The position numbers were made by a program, and so were the translations under genes. Below are positions 42,364-51,243 of a stretch of 57,704 nucleotides of DNA, piece after piece (the first letter of the stretch is position 1; every line of letters starts with the position of its first letter). The notes under the pieces are model-generated. The model was not told the origin of the DNA. It was given only the letters and a program-made list of their open reading frames with translations, and ran no database searches. The stretch is taken from positions 1-57,704 of IMG/VR virus record IMGVR_UViG_3300032245_001105; one strand, given 5' to 3'. The DNA comes from a virus.

Positions 42364-43464
42364 TTACTTTAGCCCTGCTAAACGCTTTAATGCGATAACA
42401 TTGCTGTCATCTGCTTCGACAACGGTTTTAGCAGTCTTATCTCCAGTTACTTCGCTACGGCTTTCAGCTAATACAGCTTTTGGAGCTGATGTCTTAACTG
42501 TTCCGTTGTTTAGTACGGCTGGAAGATACTTTTCATATGCAGTCTGCAACTTCGCAGTCTGCACAGATTCTAACAAGTCGCTCATAATAGCGGCTTTTTC
42601 CTTATTCAAAGGCTTCAACATAGACTCAAGCATTACCTTGCGCTCTGCAGATTCCTTAATAATACGGATTTCTTTTTCTTTGGATTCTACTAGTACTGAA
42701 TTCTCTTCAGCTTGCTTCTTGGCTTCTGCCAATGCTTGCTGAGTTTGCTTAACAGCATCTTGTAGTTTACGAACTTCTTTGTTCTCATTCAAGTGAGTAA
42801 CAGCAAATTCGCTGGCAAAAGCTTCAAATAAACGACGACCAAACATGTTCTCACGAGCAGTATGGATATCTTCTTTTAGTTGAGTCAATTCCGACTCTAG
42901 CTTGGTAGCTACAGATTCTTTTACAAGTTCACTAGCACGACTAATAAATGCTGTTTGCAGTTTGGCCATTTTGTCTTTGGCTTCTGCTACTAGGCGTACT
43001 TTAGTTTCTACTACTGCTTGTTTGTCTTGTTCAAATTCAGAAATTTCTTCAGCCAAGGCCTTGATAACAAACGATTCAAGTTTAGCAATGCTATTCTCGT
43101 ATTGTTTGCGATCGCTACGAAGTTCTTTGATTTCTTCGGCTAGTTTAGTAACCATGAAATTGTTGAACTTGTCTGCGCTTTCAGTCATGTGCATGTTGAA
43201 ACGCACACGATCTTCAGCTAAGGCTTTCTTTTCTGTATGAAATTCTTCTAATTCGCTAGTAAGACTTTCTGTAACCATCTTGTCTAGAGCTTCAACCATT
43301 ACACTTTTGTCATGTTCGTAGCGACCTGCAAATTCCTCACGTAGCTCTGCGCGAACTTGTTCGCGGGCTTCATTCAGCTTGGCTTCCCAAGCTTCATTAA
43401 GAGCTTGTTGAGTGCTTTCGTTTATAAGGCCACTGTCTAACAATGGTTTGATAGCATCTAACAT
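42364..43464 (-). CDS. gp22: Prohead core scaffold gp22
   Basis: 366 residues, almost all helix and strongly charged with Lys/Glu/Ala heptads (residues 20-320), the nature of the T4 gp22 core. Segments LLDSGLINESTQQALNEAWE and ENMFGRRLFEAFASEFAVTHL are typical of environmental gp22. It ends NVIALKRLAGLK. The scaffold fills the prohead and is cut up by gp21. It lies between gp21 (10-bp gap) and gp23 (25-bp gap). Confidence 0.85.
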   Translation of the reverse strand: MLDAIKPLLDSGLINESTQQALNEAWEAKLNEAREQVRAELREEFAGRYEHDKSVMVEALDKMVTESLTSELEEFHTEKKALAEDRVRFNMHMTESADKFNNFMVTKLAEEIKELRSDRKQYENSIAKLESFVIKALAEEISEFEQDKQAVVETKVRLVAEAKDKMAKLQTAFISRASELVKESVATKLESELTQLKEDIHTARENMFGRRLFEAFASEFAVTHLNENKEVRKLQDAVKQTQQALAEAKKQAEENSVLVESKEKEIRIIKESAERKVMLESMLKPLNKEKAAIMSDLLESVQTAKLQTAYEKYLPAVLNNGTVKTSAPKAVLAESRSEVTGDKTAKTVVEADDSNVIALKRLAGLK

Positions 43465-43474
43465 TAGGTTTCTC

Positions 43475-44122
43475 CTATTTTAACTTCAAATCTTTGATTA
43501 GGCGCATAACGCCTTCTTGTACATACTTTTGTACTTTTTGATCTTTACTGGCTTCACGTGCCACTTCAAACAACTGAGCACCACCACGCATGTTCATAAG
43601 ACCCTCGTACACAGCTTTTGGATATGCATGAGGTGCGCTGGGTTGTGCCACGATGTCAACGGTAATGATTTCAAAATCACTAACGTGTCCACTGCTTTCA
43701 TTTACCTGACCTGAACCGCGACTGCTAACACCCAGCTTGACGCCACTTGTTAACATTGATTTTACAAGTTCACCCATTGGTGTTGGTAAAAGTTTTAACT
43801 TTCCATGTCCGCAGTTGCCTTCCATCCACATGCGTGTGATCATATGGCTAACACGGTCTAGATTAATTTTCAAATCATCAGGATGATCAACTTCACCTAG
43901 GACAGAGTATCCAGATTTTAATTGATCATTAATAGTTTGCACAGCTTTCTCAATTTCACGAACAGGGTATACTCGCTTGTTGTGGTTTTCAACACCACCT
44001 TCAATGAATACACCTGTCATGCAGAGATCCTTCGACTTGCCGTCTGCACTACCTTCTTCAAGGATAGTTAGTCCGGCTTGATCGAACGATAAATTCTCTC
44101 TAAGATAACGAGCTGTTTGCAT
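43475..44122 (-). CDS. gp21: Prohead protease gp21
   Basis: 215 residues, the usual length. Motifs of the T4 prohead protease family are present: GVFIEGGVENHNKRVYP near residue 37, GEVDHPDDLKINLDRVSHM (catalytic His near residue 79), and GVKLGVSSRGSGQV (catalytic Ser near residue 133) followed by DFEIITVDIVAQPSAPHA. It cuts scaffold and capsid precursors after L/I-x-E. It lies in the standard order between the core proteins and gp22. Confidence 0.93.
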   Translation of the reverse strand: MQTARYLRENLSFDQAGLTILEEGSADGKSKDLCMTGVFIEGGVENHNKRVYPVREIEKAVQTINDQLKSGYSVLGEVDHPDDLKINLDRVSHMITRMWMEGNCGHGKLKLLPTPMGELVKSMLTSGVKLGVSSRGSGQVNESSGHVSDFEIITVDIVAQPSAPHAYPKAVYEGLMNMRGGAQLFEVAREASKDQKVQKYVQEGVMRLIKDLKLK

Positions 44123-44127
44123 TCGTA

Positions 44128-45108
44128 TTATTTGCCTGTGTTCTGCTTTAGTACAGATTTGTCAGCAACTGGCACTTTACCGCCTGTTGTTTGGCCTTCT
44201 GGACCATTGGCTGATTCCCAGTTTTTACCTACTGGACTTGTTTTCTTGCTACCGCCAGGTGCGTTTTGAAACTTTTCGTTAGATAGTTTGCCTTCGCCCT
44301 TGCTGTATTCGTTGTTTGGCTTTGGAATGGACTTGCCGTCTGGAGCTTCGTTAGTAGCACCAGTCTTGTTCAAGATGTTCTTGCTTGTACCACCAAAGTC
44401 AGGACCGTTTGTACGGGTAACAGACTTGGTATTTACAGGAACTTTTTTACCGTTGCCAGACTCTGTACCTTCAGCATTGTCACCTTCTCCGCCGTATACT
44501 TGACCAATTTGGTCTACATATTCGCGCATTAGTTGTGCAACACTCTTAGGGCCATTGCTTTTGGCTTCTTTGACTTCGTCTTTTTCTTCGTCTTTGTCTT
44601 CTTCAGTGTCTTCATCAGACTCTTCAGCTTCCATTACGCCTTCGCCAAATGCTGGCTCTTCTTCTGGTGCGCCAACTTCTTCTGACTCATCGTCCATTGG
44701 CTCCATATCTGTGTCGCTGTCGCCACCATCCAATTGTGCTTGGATTTCAGCAAACATGTCTTTTAGCTCGTCGATGTCAGCTTTGGTAGCTGGCTCGTCA
44801 CCGCCCATGTCGTCACCGCCCATGTCTGTGGGTGGCAAATCGCCGCCTAGTTCGTCTTCGTCTTCTTGGTCTTCACCATCAAGACTGAATTCGTCTTCTT
44901 CTTCAGAAATGCCGCCATTCTCGTCAGCTGTTACTTCTTGAGTAAGTTGGTCCACAGGCATGCCGCCTATTTCATTCATTTCGTCTTCGTCCATTAAACT
45001 TTCGTAGATGTCGCGACTTTTTTCTACTACAATCTCATGAAATAATTCACGAGCTTTTTGTTCGTTTTCATTGATGATGTATTCAATCAATTTTTCATAC
45101 TTGTTCAT
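44128..45108 (-). CDS. Acidic prohead core-type protein
   Basis: 326 residues. The N-terminal 45 residues (EKLIEYIINENEQKARELFH) are a helical segment like that of T4-like gp68-type core proteins. Residues 40-180 are extremely acidic (long Asp/Glu runs, e.g. SDEDTEEDKDEEKDE), and the rest is Gly/Asn/Lys-rich and disordered. The charge and place between the portal and protease genes suit an internal core protein that is degraded during head maturation. A late motif (45141-45148) and AAGGAG lie upstream. Confidence 0.7.
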   Translation of the reverse strand: MNKYEKLIEYIINENEQKARELFHEIVVEKSRDIYESLMDEDEMNEIGGMPVDQLTQEVTADENGGISEEEDEFSLDGEDQEDEDELGGDLPPTDMGGDDMGGDEPATKADIDELKDMFAEIQAQLDGGDSDTDMEPMDDESEEVGAPEEEPAFGEGVMEAEESDEDTEEDKDEEKDEVKEAKSNGPKSVAQLMREYVDQIGQVYGGEGDNAEGTESGNGKKVPVNTKSVTRTNGPDFGGTSKNILNKTGATNEAPDGKSIPKPNNEYSKGEGKLSNEKFQNAPGGSKKTSPVGKNWESANGPEGQTTGGKVPVADKSVLKQNTGK

Positions 45109-45140
45109 AAGAACTCCTTTGTCAAGTGGCTTTGTGTAGT

Positions 45141-45148
45141 TATTTACA
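45141..45148 (-). promoter_or_regulatory. Late promoter motif
   Basis: TGTAAATAAC on the minus strand, 32 nt before the ATG at 45108. Confidence 0.5.
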
Positions 45149-45200
45149 TAACTACGTATATTTCTAGGTTAAATGGGGGTTTTTTAAAGGATTTTGACGA

Positions 45201-45214
45201 GATAACTAGTTATC
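45201..45214. repeat. 14-bp perfect palindrome
   Basis: GATAACTAGTTATC overlaps the stop codon of the small gene at 45213-45458. No T-run follows on either strand. Its role is unknown. Confidence 0.4.
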
Positions 45215-45458
45215 ACATCGGGGGAGCACCGGCTGCCGCGGCATCAGGCGCCGGTTGATATTGTTTTGCAACAGACTTTAACTTCTTTTCATGTTCAAAT
45301 TTACGCACATCATTGGCTATTCTCAGCTTGTTTAAGTGTGCCAAAGTCAAGCGAGTCTTGCGTAGATCTTTGAGTTTGAGTACAGAATTGTCATCCTTTT
45401 CTGTATTATAACCCGGAAGATTTGGCTTGGCTTCTTGTGAAAATTCGTATAAGTTCAT
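45213..45458 (-). CDS. Small conserved head protein, gp67-like
   Basis: 81 residues. The middle DDNSVLKLKDLRKTRLTLAHLNKLRIANDVRKFEHEK-type helix pattern is familiar from a small protein encoded beside gp20 in environmental T4-like phages; the end is Ala/Pro-rich. T4 has the small core protein gp67 in this place, so that is a likely analogue. TTAAATAC lies 5 nt before the ATG and no Shine-Dalgarno is seen, so it is another candidate leaderless gene. Confidence 0.65.
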   Translation of the reverse strand: MNLYEFSQEAKPNLPGYNTEKDDNSVLKLKDLRKTRLTLAHLNKLRIANDVRKFEHEKKLKSVAKQYQPAPDAAAAGAPPM

Positions 45459-45463
45459 ATGTG

Positions 45464-45470
45464 TATTTAA
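45464..45470 (-). promoter_or_regulatory. Late promoter motif, leaderless type
   Basis: TTAAATA on the minus strand, then CACAT and the ATG at 45458. Confidence 0.5.
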
Positions 45471-45480
45471 TCAAATTGGG

Positions 45481-47190
45481 TTAAACTGGTGCCGCAGGGG
45501 CCGCGCCAACACCGGGGGCAGGAGCAGGTGCGCCGGGTTCTACAGGTGCTCCTTCTGCGCCAGCTTCGGGAGTAACTGCACCCAAATCGCTTTCGATGCC
45601 GCCGGGACTAATGCCCATGCTACGCAAGTTTGGTGCATCGGCAGGGGCTTCTTCAACATTGCCACGCTCTTCATTCCAGGCAATTTCGTTTTCGCTGATC
45701 TCCATTTCGCTCATGCCCAAGTAGCGTTTCATTAAGAATCGCTTGGCCAGATATGGATATTGTTCTAGCTGTGTAAATGTGGCAATACGAGCACTATCAA
45801 TGTCTGCTTGGCGATAAGCCGCAAAGTTCTGCGGTTCTTCAAACACCAGATCAAACAGTTGTCCATCAATATTAACGCCTCTCCAGCGCATAAACATCTT
45901 GAACTCTTGATCTAAACGATCAATAATCATGGCTTGCAGACGCTTACAGTACTGTGTAAAGCGCCATTCTTGTATTAATGCTGTGCCCACTTTACCATCG
46001 CTATAACTCTGTGTGCCATCATCTACACCAGACGGCAAATAACTAGCAGGGATACGCAGTCCACGGAATAACTTGTTGGTGAAGAACTTCAAGTCTGTGA
46101 TTTCACCTAGATTTTGTCCACCGGCCAGTGCTTCTACGCTAGATCCACGACCATCTGCACTCACAGGGAAGAAGAAGTCTTCATTTTGGCTCAAGGGATT
46201 GTATGTGGCATCCATCATGTTGACACCACCTCCGGTTTGTGTAGGGATTCTGCGCTGATGAATTTCGTTTTTGATACGTTCAACAAAGGCCATGGCCATG
46301 TGTGGAACCATATTGCCCACATCAATCTTGAAGATTCTACGCTCAGGAGCACGTTGTACACGATAGATAATGATAGCGTCTTCTAGCAGTTCTTTCTGCT
46401 TGAACACTTTGAAAACGTTTTCTAACACGCTGTTACCAAATGGCCAGAATATGTCCAAGCCTTCTGTGAGACTCAGGTGTATGATGTGTTCTGCATTAAC
46501 AACCGCTTCGTTTTGAGCATGTTGAAAACGTCCGCCACCCGAGCTAGGAGCATTGGGCTGTATATAACTGCCCTGTGGTCCACCGATTTGTGGATGGTTA
46601 CTGAATGTATCGCTGGTACTGACTGCCGTAACTGTCAAGTTTTGAAAGTTGGGGTTAATGTCTTTGATCACATACTGTTCAGGTTTTTTGCCTTCACCTT
46701 CGTTTACAATCACTTTGACCACCTTGCTCATTTCGGTCCAAAACAATTTAAATGTTTCTGGATCACGCAAAAATACTTGGTCCCCATATTTGATTGTGTT
46801 ACGCACAATCTTAAAGATACGCTTGTTAAACTCGTTCAAGCTGACCCATTGCTGTAGTTGCTCTTTGATAATTTTAACTTCGTTGTCTGTGGGTTTTTCT
46901 TTAAAGTGTATCGTAAATGCTGTGCCGTTTTCAGCGTTCTTTTGTGTGCAAAACTCAGCCAAAATATCTAGAGCCGCATTAATTTCGCTGTCCATGTCCA
47001 TTTGCTCGTATTGATTATAACGTTCAACACGATTGGGATGGCCAATGTAAACTTCAGGTAGTGAACTTTGATAGTTACGATAACCAGGATCTGCAGGACT
47101 TCCAGATTGTGCAGTTGCACCCGAAATTGGGCTTACAGAGCCACCGTATTGGGTATTGCTGGTTTTAAAATATTTTTTCCATCCGGCCAT
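45481..47190 (-). CDS. gp20: Portal protein gp20
   Basis: 569 residues; T4 gp20 has 524. Typical T4-like portal signature: DMDSEINAALDILAEFCTQ near residue 66, RNTIKYGDQVFLRDPETFK, EDAIIIYRVQRAPERRIFK, MDATYNPLSQNEDFFFPVSA, LRIPASYLPSGVDDG and the following FTQYCKRLQAMIID. The dodecameric ring is the DNA entry point of the head. The last 40 residues are Ala/Pro/Gly-rich. GGTAAATA (47216-47223) lies upstream; the ribosome site (TTTAGAGAAC) is weak. Confidence 0.95.
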   Translation of the reverse strand: MAGWKKYFKTSNTQYGGSVSPISGATAQSGSPADPGYRNYQSSLPEVYIGHPNRVERYNQYEQMDMDSEINAALDILAEFCTQKNAENGTAFTIHFKEKPTDNEVKIIKEQLQQWVSLNEFNKRIFKIVRNTIKYGDQVFLRDPETFKLFWTEMSKVVKVIVNEGEGKKPEQYVIKDINPNFQNLTVTAVSTSDTFSNHPQIGGPQGSYIQPNAPSSGGGRFQHAQNEAVVNAEHIIHLSLTEGLDIFWPFGNSVLENVFKVFKQKELLEDAIIIYRVQRAPERRIFKIDVGNMVPHMAMAFVERIKNEIHQRRIPTQTGGGVNMMDATYNPLSQNEDFFFPVSADGRGSSVEALAGGQNLGEITDLKFFTNKLFRGLRIPASYLPSGVDDGTQSYSDGKVGTALIQEWRFTQYCKRLQAMIIDRLDQEFKMFMRWRGVNIDGQLFDLVFEEPQNFAAYRQADIDSARIATFTQLEQYPYLAKRFLMKRYLGMSEMEISENEIAWNEERGNVEEAPADAPNLRSMGISPGGIESDLGAVTPEAGAEGAPVEPGAPAPAPGVGAAPAAPV

Positions 47191-47215
47191 ATATGTTCTC
47201 TAAATGTGTATAGTA

Positions 47216-47223
47216 TATTTACC
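47216..47223 (-). promoter_or_regulatory. Late promoter motif for the head operon
   Basis: GGTAAATATACT on the minus strand, 25 nt before the portal ATG at 47190. Confidence 0.6.
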
Positions 47224-47227
47224 GCAA

Positions 47228-49582
47228 TTAATAGCTGTTGTTCAATAAACCTTGAGAGATATCTTTCTGGTCGCCCATCAAATCTGCCATGGTCACGTGA
47301 TAGCTCAATTGTTTGCTTGCTGTGTCCTTCATCTCTTCCATGTGCTTGACCAAATCATTCATTGAACTGGTATTCTGTGAGTCTTTATGCACTTGTATTA
47401 GCTCTTGAAATAATTCTTTAATTTCAGATAAAAATTCTTCGTTAGCATCACCGGAATTTGTTACATCTTTAGGAAACAACTCAGCAAGCATACTGCCAAA
47501 GTCAGGTAACTGCATGGCTCCACTGAGAGTAACTGGTATAGTCCTACCATCGGGCAACGGCACAGCGGCTTCAGGACCGGCTTCACCAAATATGGCTTTT
47601 CTGTTGGTTATACCACCAACTGCATACTGTTGCATAGAGGCTTCTATGGCACTGGTATCATTGTCTTTGATCGAAGCTTCATACGCTTCTTTTTTCTTTT
47701 GCTGTTCAGGAGTTAAATTGGCGCCATAATATTTCTGCAGAATAGTACCATCTTTTGTACTTTCATTATATTCTTTACGAAGTTTTTCTTGATCTTCATG
47801 TTTAGCACGTTTACCTTCTATTTCATTGATCTTGCCCTTGACATATCCAGAAAAATCCACAGCAACCTTCAGGGCTTCTTGAAAGTAGGCCATGGTCTCT
47901 GCGGCATTCTTTGCCAAGATGTTGGCATAGGCCGGCAAGTTGTCAGTAGCGAACTTTTCCATTTGATTTTGGAACGTGGTCATTTGACTAGTTAAATCTT
48001 GATAACCTTTGGTCAGACTATCTGTGGCTGTGGCTTGACTTTCTGCCGCGGCCCCCGATTCCTCAACTGCTTCAGCATTATACATTGCAGATGCACTGAT
48101 CTGATTTTGCATGTCGGCAGCGCCTTGCAACGATCCACCAAGACGGTTAGCAACACCAATTGCATTACCATTGGCTTTGTTCAAATCTCTTTGTGCTTGA
48201 CCTGCGGCTGACGCTTGTTTCAATGTTTCTTTTTGTGCAGCCGACGCATCTTTGCCTGAATCTTTAATAGTGTCATATGAACCTTTAATGAGTTTTTCAA
48301 CTTCTTTGTTTTGGCTCATAGCAATGTTGGTTGCCTGATCCGTGATAGCGGTGCCACCCGATGACACATATTCCAAGAAACCTTTCTTGGCATAATCAGG
48401 CATAGCGGCATAGGCCGCCTGGAATTTTTTAGCTTCCTCAGGACTCAGCTGGGCCATGATGTCTGCTTCCATGCCTTTCTTGGCCGCTTCCTCCATGGCC
48501 TTTTTAGCATCCTTGCCGGTAATGTCTGACAACACTTTCAGATCTTTGGCATAAGTTCTAGTTGTTGCGGCCAATTCTGCATCACTCATCCTGCGAGTAT
48601 TGCCTGCAGCCTTGTCCAAGGCATTAACCTGAGCTACCAGTTGGGCTTGCTCTTCGTAACTATAGCCCAAGGCTAACAGCTCATCGCGCACAGTATTACC
48701 GCTGGTACCCATGGTGGTAGCCAAGGTCTTTGCACCCTGTGCCATCATACGAGCGGCTTCGGCGTGTGTTACGCCCATCAACTTGATCTCTTCGCTGGAT
48801 GCCAACACAGCAGATTGCAACTGTTTCATGCCCATGCCTGAATCATGTGCTATGTTACGCATTTCAATCATGCCACCTGCAAAGCTGGCACCTACCTTGG
48901 TATACTCCTTTAATGCATCTGCTGACTTTTGAAATTCTTTGGCAAATATTTCATTGGCCATTTTCAGGATAGTGGTGGCAAAGTCGATCACAGCCTTGGC
49001 TGCCGCACTCATTGCATTTACCAATCCCGTACCAACACTACTAAACGGACCCAATATGCCTGCGGCCGCTGTACCCAATCCTGCGGCCACATCCACTGCG
49101 GCCTTGGCGGCCGCTCCAGCCAAATCAATATTGGTTGACAGCATGGTTGCGGCCGCACCAATGGGATTTTCTGCCATCTGATCATAACTGCTAACAAATG
49201 CCGAAGCCACTGCGGCCGCAGTTTGTGCCAGTGTTGATGTAAAACCCAGCAGTGCATTGCCCACTTGCGAAGCTCCTGTAGACACACTGCTACCCAAGTT
49301 CTTCATGTACTTGCTAGTAGCTTCAGCCTGTTGATTATTCTTTCCAGTTTGTTTGGTTGATTCCTCAGAGGCCTTGGTATTCTTCTTACGAGCTTCTATT
49401 TCTTTTTCTTGTTGTTTTAGTAGATCCTGTGCATTGCCAGCACCGTTGTTACCCACCATGCCACCGCCAGCGCCGCCTTTGCCCTTCATTACATCTAAAA
49501 GTTTTTGTAGTGTTTCTTCAGACGCGGCATTTTCAGCAATGACATTGCCAATTCCAGGTATGTTAATTTGTACGCTAGCCAT
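47228..49582 (-). CDS. Tail tape measure / hub protein, gp29-type
   Basis: 784 residues, helical and Ala-rich. Residues 100-205 are hydrophobic with several Ala/Gly-rich helices that could reach the host membrane (ALLGFTSTLAQTAAAVASAFV). Long amphipathic helices fill 230-620. The C-terminus has GEAGPEAAVPLPDGRTIPV, a mark of tape measure proteins of many tailed phages. T4 gp29 sets tail length. It is alone on the minus strand between the portal gene and the divergent gp26 gene. At 784 residues it would suit a tail of roughly T4 length, by the usual rule. Confidence 0.85.
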   Translation of the reverse strand: MASVQINIPGIGNVIAENAASEETLQKLLDVMKGKGGAGGGMVGNNGAGNAQDLLKQQEKEIEARKKNTKASEESTKQTGKNNQQAEATSKYMKNLGSSVSTGASQVGNALLGFTSTLAQTAAAVASAFVSSYDQMAENPIGAAATMLSTNIDLAGAAAKAAVDVAAGLGTAAAGILGPFSSVGTGLVNAMSAAAKAVIDFATTILKMANEIFAKEFQKSADALKEYTKVGASFAGGMIEMRNIAHDSGMGMKQLQSAVLASSEEIKLMGVTHAEAARMMAQGAKTLATTMGTSGNTVRDELLALGYSYEEQAQLVAQVNALDKAAGNTRRMSDAELAATTRTYAKDLKVLSDITGKDAKKAMEEAAKKGMEADIMAQLSPEEAKKFQAAYAAMPDYAKKGFLEYVSSGGTAITDQATNIAMSQNKEVEKLIKGSYDTIKDSGKDASAAQKETLKQASAAGQAQRDLNKANGNAIGVANRLGGSLQGAADMQNQISASAMYNAEAVEESGAAAESQATATDSLTKGYQDLTSQMTTFQNQMEKFATDNLPAYANILAKNAAETMAYFQEALKVAVDFSGYVKGKINEIEGKRAKHEDQEKLRKEYNESTKDGTILQKYYGANLTPEQQKKKEAYEASIKDNDTSAIEASMQQYAVGGITNRKAIFGEAGPEAAVPLPDGRTIPVTLSGAMQLPDFGSMLAELFPKDVTNSGDANEEFLSEIKELFQELIQVHKDSQNTSSMNDLVKHMEEMKDTASKQLSYHVTMADLMGDQKDISQGLLNNSY

Positions 49583-49592
49583 GAATTTCCCA

Positions 49593-49600
49593 GGTAAATA
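49593..49600 (+). promoter_or_regulatory. Late promoter motif for gp26-apt operon
   Basis: GGTAAATAG on the plus strand, 31 nt before the ATG at 49632; it forms one arm of an inverted repeat with the minus-strand motif at 49613-49620. Confidence 0.55.
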
Positions 49601-49612
49601 GAACTATACATC

Positions 49613-49620
49613 TATTTATG
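49613..49620 (-). promoter_or_regulatory. Late promoter motif for tape measure gene
   Basis: CATAAATAG on the minus strand, 30 nt before the ATG at 49582. It faces the plus-strand motif, so the two transcripts would start inside each other's promoter region. Confidence 0.55.
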
Positions 49621-49631
49621 GAGATCAAAAC

Positions 49632-50486
49632 ATGGTGAATAATGCCGCTAGTAACCCTTTGTTCAAGCACTTTAGACAGCCTGCTGTTTATTTAAAGTTG
49701 CCCAGTGGAGGACAGTTTTACCCTGAAGGTACATTAGATTTCCCACCAACTGGCACAATCCCAATTTACCCAATGACCGTCAAGGATGAACTGACACTAA
49801 AAACACCCGACGCCTTGATGAACGGACAAGGCATGATCGATGTTATACACAGTTGTTGCCCAAACATCAAAGATGCATGGGCCATGCCTGCTGTGGATGT
49901 TGATGCCATACTGATTGCTATTAGATTGGCAAGTTATGGTGCAGAAATGGAAATATCCACCACCTGTAACAAATGTGGGGAGAATAACGAACACAATATT
50001 GCATTAAATCACTTGCTTGATAATTTTAAAATCACAGACTATAGCAAGCCTGCATTTTTCGACGACTTGAAGTTTCAGTTCAAACCACAGAGCTACAAAC
50101 ACATCAATGATTTAAATATAATCACTTACGAAGAACAACGCCTGGTAGACAGTGTTATAAGAAATGAAACATTGAGTGATGGCGAAAAGGCTACTAGATT
50201 CACAGAAAGTTTTAATAAACTCAAACAAATGAATGTGGACTCAATTGCTGTATGTATTGAAAGCATCACCGCCGAAGATCAAGATCCTGTTACAGATAGA
50301 AAGTTTATCACAGAGTATTTAGAAAATTGCAGTAGAGAATCCTACACAGCAATCAAGGAAAAAATTGACATTATCATAAAAGAAAACAAATTAGCCCCAA
50401 TGAAGCTGGCTTGTACTGAATGTGCGGCGGAATACGAATCAGGACTGGAGTTTAACCAATCAAATTTTTTCGGCAAAGGCTTTTGA
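49632..50486 (+). CDS. gp26: Baseplate hub assembly protein, gp26-like
   Basis: 284 residues. YLKLPSGGQFYPEGTLDFPP near the N-terminus, IPIYPMTVKDELTLKTPDAL, and two zinc knuckles (CNKCGE near residue 115; CTECAAEY near residue 263) are typical of the T4 gp26-type baseplate proteins, which build the hub at the tail tip. The end is NFFGKGF. It begins the plus-strand operon, divergent from the tape measure gene. Confidence 0.78.
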   Translation: MVNNAASNPLFKHFRQPAVYLKLPSGGQFYPEGTLDFPPTGTIPIYPMTVKDELTLKTPDALMNGQGMIDVIHSCCPNIKDAWAMPAVDVDAILIAIRLASYGAEMEISTTCNKCGENNEHNIALNHLLDNFKITDYSKPAFFDDLKFQFKPQSYKHINDLNIITYEEQRLVDSVIRNETLSDGEKATRFTESFNKLKQMNVDSIAVCIESITAEDQDPVTDRKFITEYLENCSRESYTAIKEKIDIIIKENKLAPMKLACTECAAEYESGLEFNQSNFFGKGF

Positions 50487-50701
50487 TTCTTAGCAATGAA
50501 GAAATTGTCGCTTGGCTAGATAGCCTAGAAAACGATTCAAAAGCCCTAAAGAAAGAAATAATGCAGTTGTGTTGGTATATGAGAGGCAGTGTGTCATATA
50601 CCGAAGCCATGGAAATGAGTCCATCTGAAAGAGAAACCATAGTCAAGTTGGTCAAAGACAATTTGGAAACTGCCAAGAAATCTGGAATGCCATTCTTTTA
50701 A
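50483..50701 (+). CDS. Small assembly protein with TTG start
   Basis: 72 residues. The segment LKKEIMQLCWYMRGSVSYTE and end NLETAKKSGMPFF match a small protein that follows gp26 in environmental T4-like phages and is thought to help baseplate hub or tail assembly; its place recalls T4 gp51. There is no ATG at the right position; the reading frame begins with TTG at 50483, overlapping the gp26 stop as TTGA, with AAAGGC just upstream. The next in-frame ATG would remove 26 residues including part of the conserved region. Confidence 0.7.
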   Translation: MILSNEEIVAWLDSLENDSKALKKEIMQLCWYMRGSVSYTEAMEMSPSERETIVKLVKDNLETAKKSGMPFF

Positions 50702-50706
50702 TAATC

Positions 50707-51243
50707 ATGAAAACCATTGTACTATTAGCCTTATACGACGAAGCTCCCAAAATGGCCGACTTGCCGTTTGTGTTTTACACCGGAGTAGGCAAAGTAAATG
50801 CGGCCGCAAAAGCCGCAGTATTGATAGAACGACACCGACCCCAACATGTCATCAACTTCGGCACTGCTGGCGGCATAACACAAAGCACCGGCTTTTACCA
50901 AGCCACTAGATTTGTACAACGCGACATGCTGTGTGAGAGCCTGGGATTTGGACCCGGACAAACACCATACGAAACCAATGCTGTTATTGAATTTGCCCCG
51001 GGACTAACTTGCAGTACCGGAGATGACTTTGTTGAAAATCCCTCGCTGGCAATACCTGCAGATCTAGTAGACATGGAAGCATATGCCATAGCCAAAGTAT
51101 GCCAATCAGCCCGTGTTCAATTCAGTTGTTATAAATTTGTAACCGATGCAGCCAACACCACAGCGGCCGATGAGTGGGGCAACCGAGTTGTGCATGGGCA
51201 AACCCATTACCTACTAAAATTAAGAGAATTGGGACTATATTAA
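50707..51243 (+). CDS. PNP/MTAN-family nucleosidase
   Basis: 178 residues, shorter than typical 5'-methylthioadenosine/SAH nucleosidases (about 230). Family marks: an early DE pair (residues 11-12, place of the MTAN Glu12), TGVGKVNAA (25-33), NFGTAGG (50-56), VDMEAYA (121-127, with the ribose-binding Met-Glu) and FVTDAAN (144-150, with the purine-binding Asp147). It should cleave a purine nucleoside (MTA, SAH, 5'-deoxyadenosine or similar) to adenine and a sugar. It is followed without a gap by an adenine phosphoribosyltransferase, which strongly suggests adenine as the product. The exact substrate cannot be read. Confidence 0.85.
   Translation: MKTIVLLALYDEAPKMADLPFVFYTGVGKVNAAAKAAVLIERHRPQHVINFGTAGGITQSTGFYQATRFVQRDMLCESLGFGPGQTPYETNAVIEFAPGLTCSTGDDFVENPSLAIPADLVDMEAYAIAKVCQSARVQFSCYKFVTDAANTTAADEWGNRVVHGQTHYLLKLRELGLY

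Noticed and set aside
48900-49250. Cluster of GCGGCCGC octamers in the tape measure gene
   Set aside because: They arise from Ala codon pairs in Ala-rich helices; no other pattern links them.
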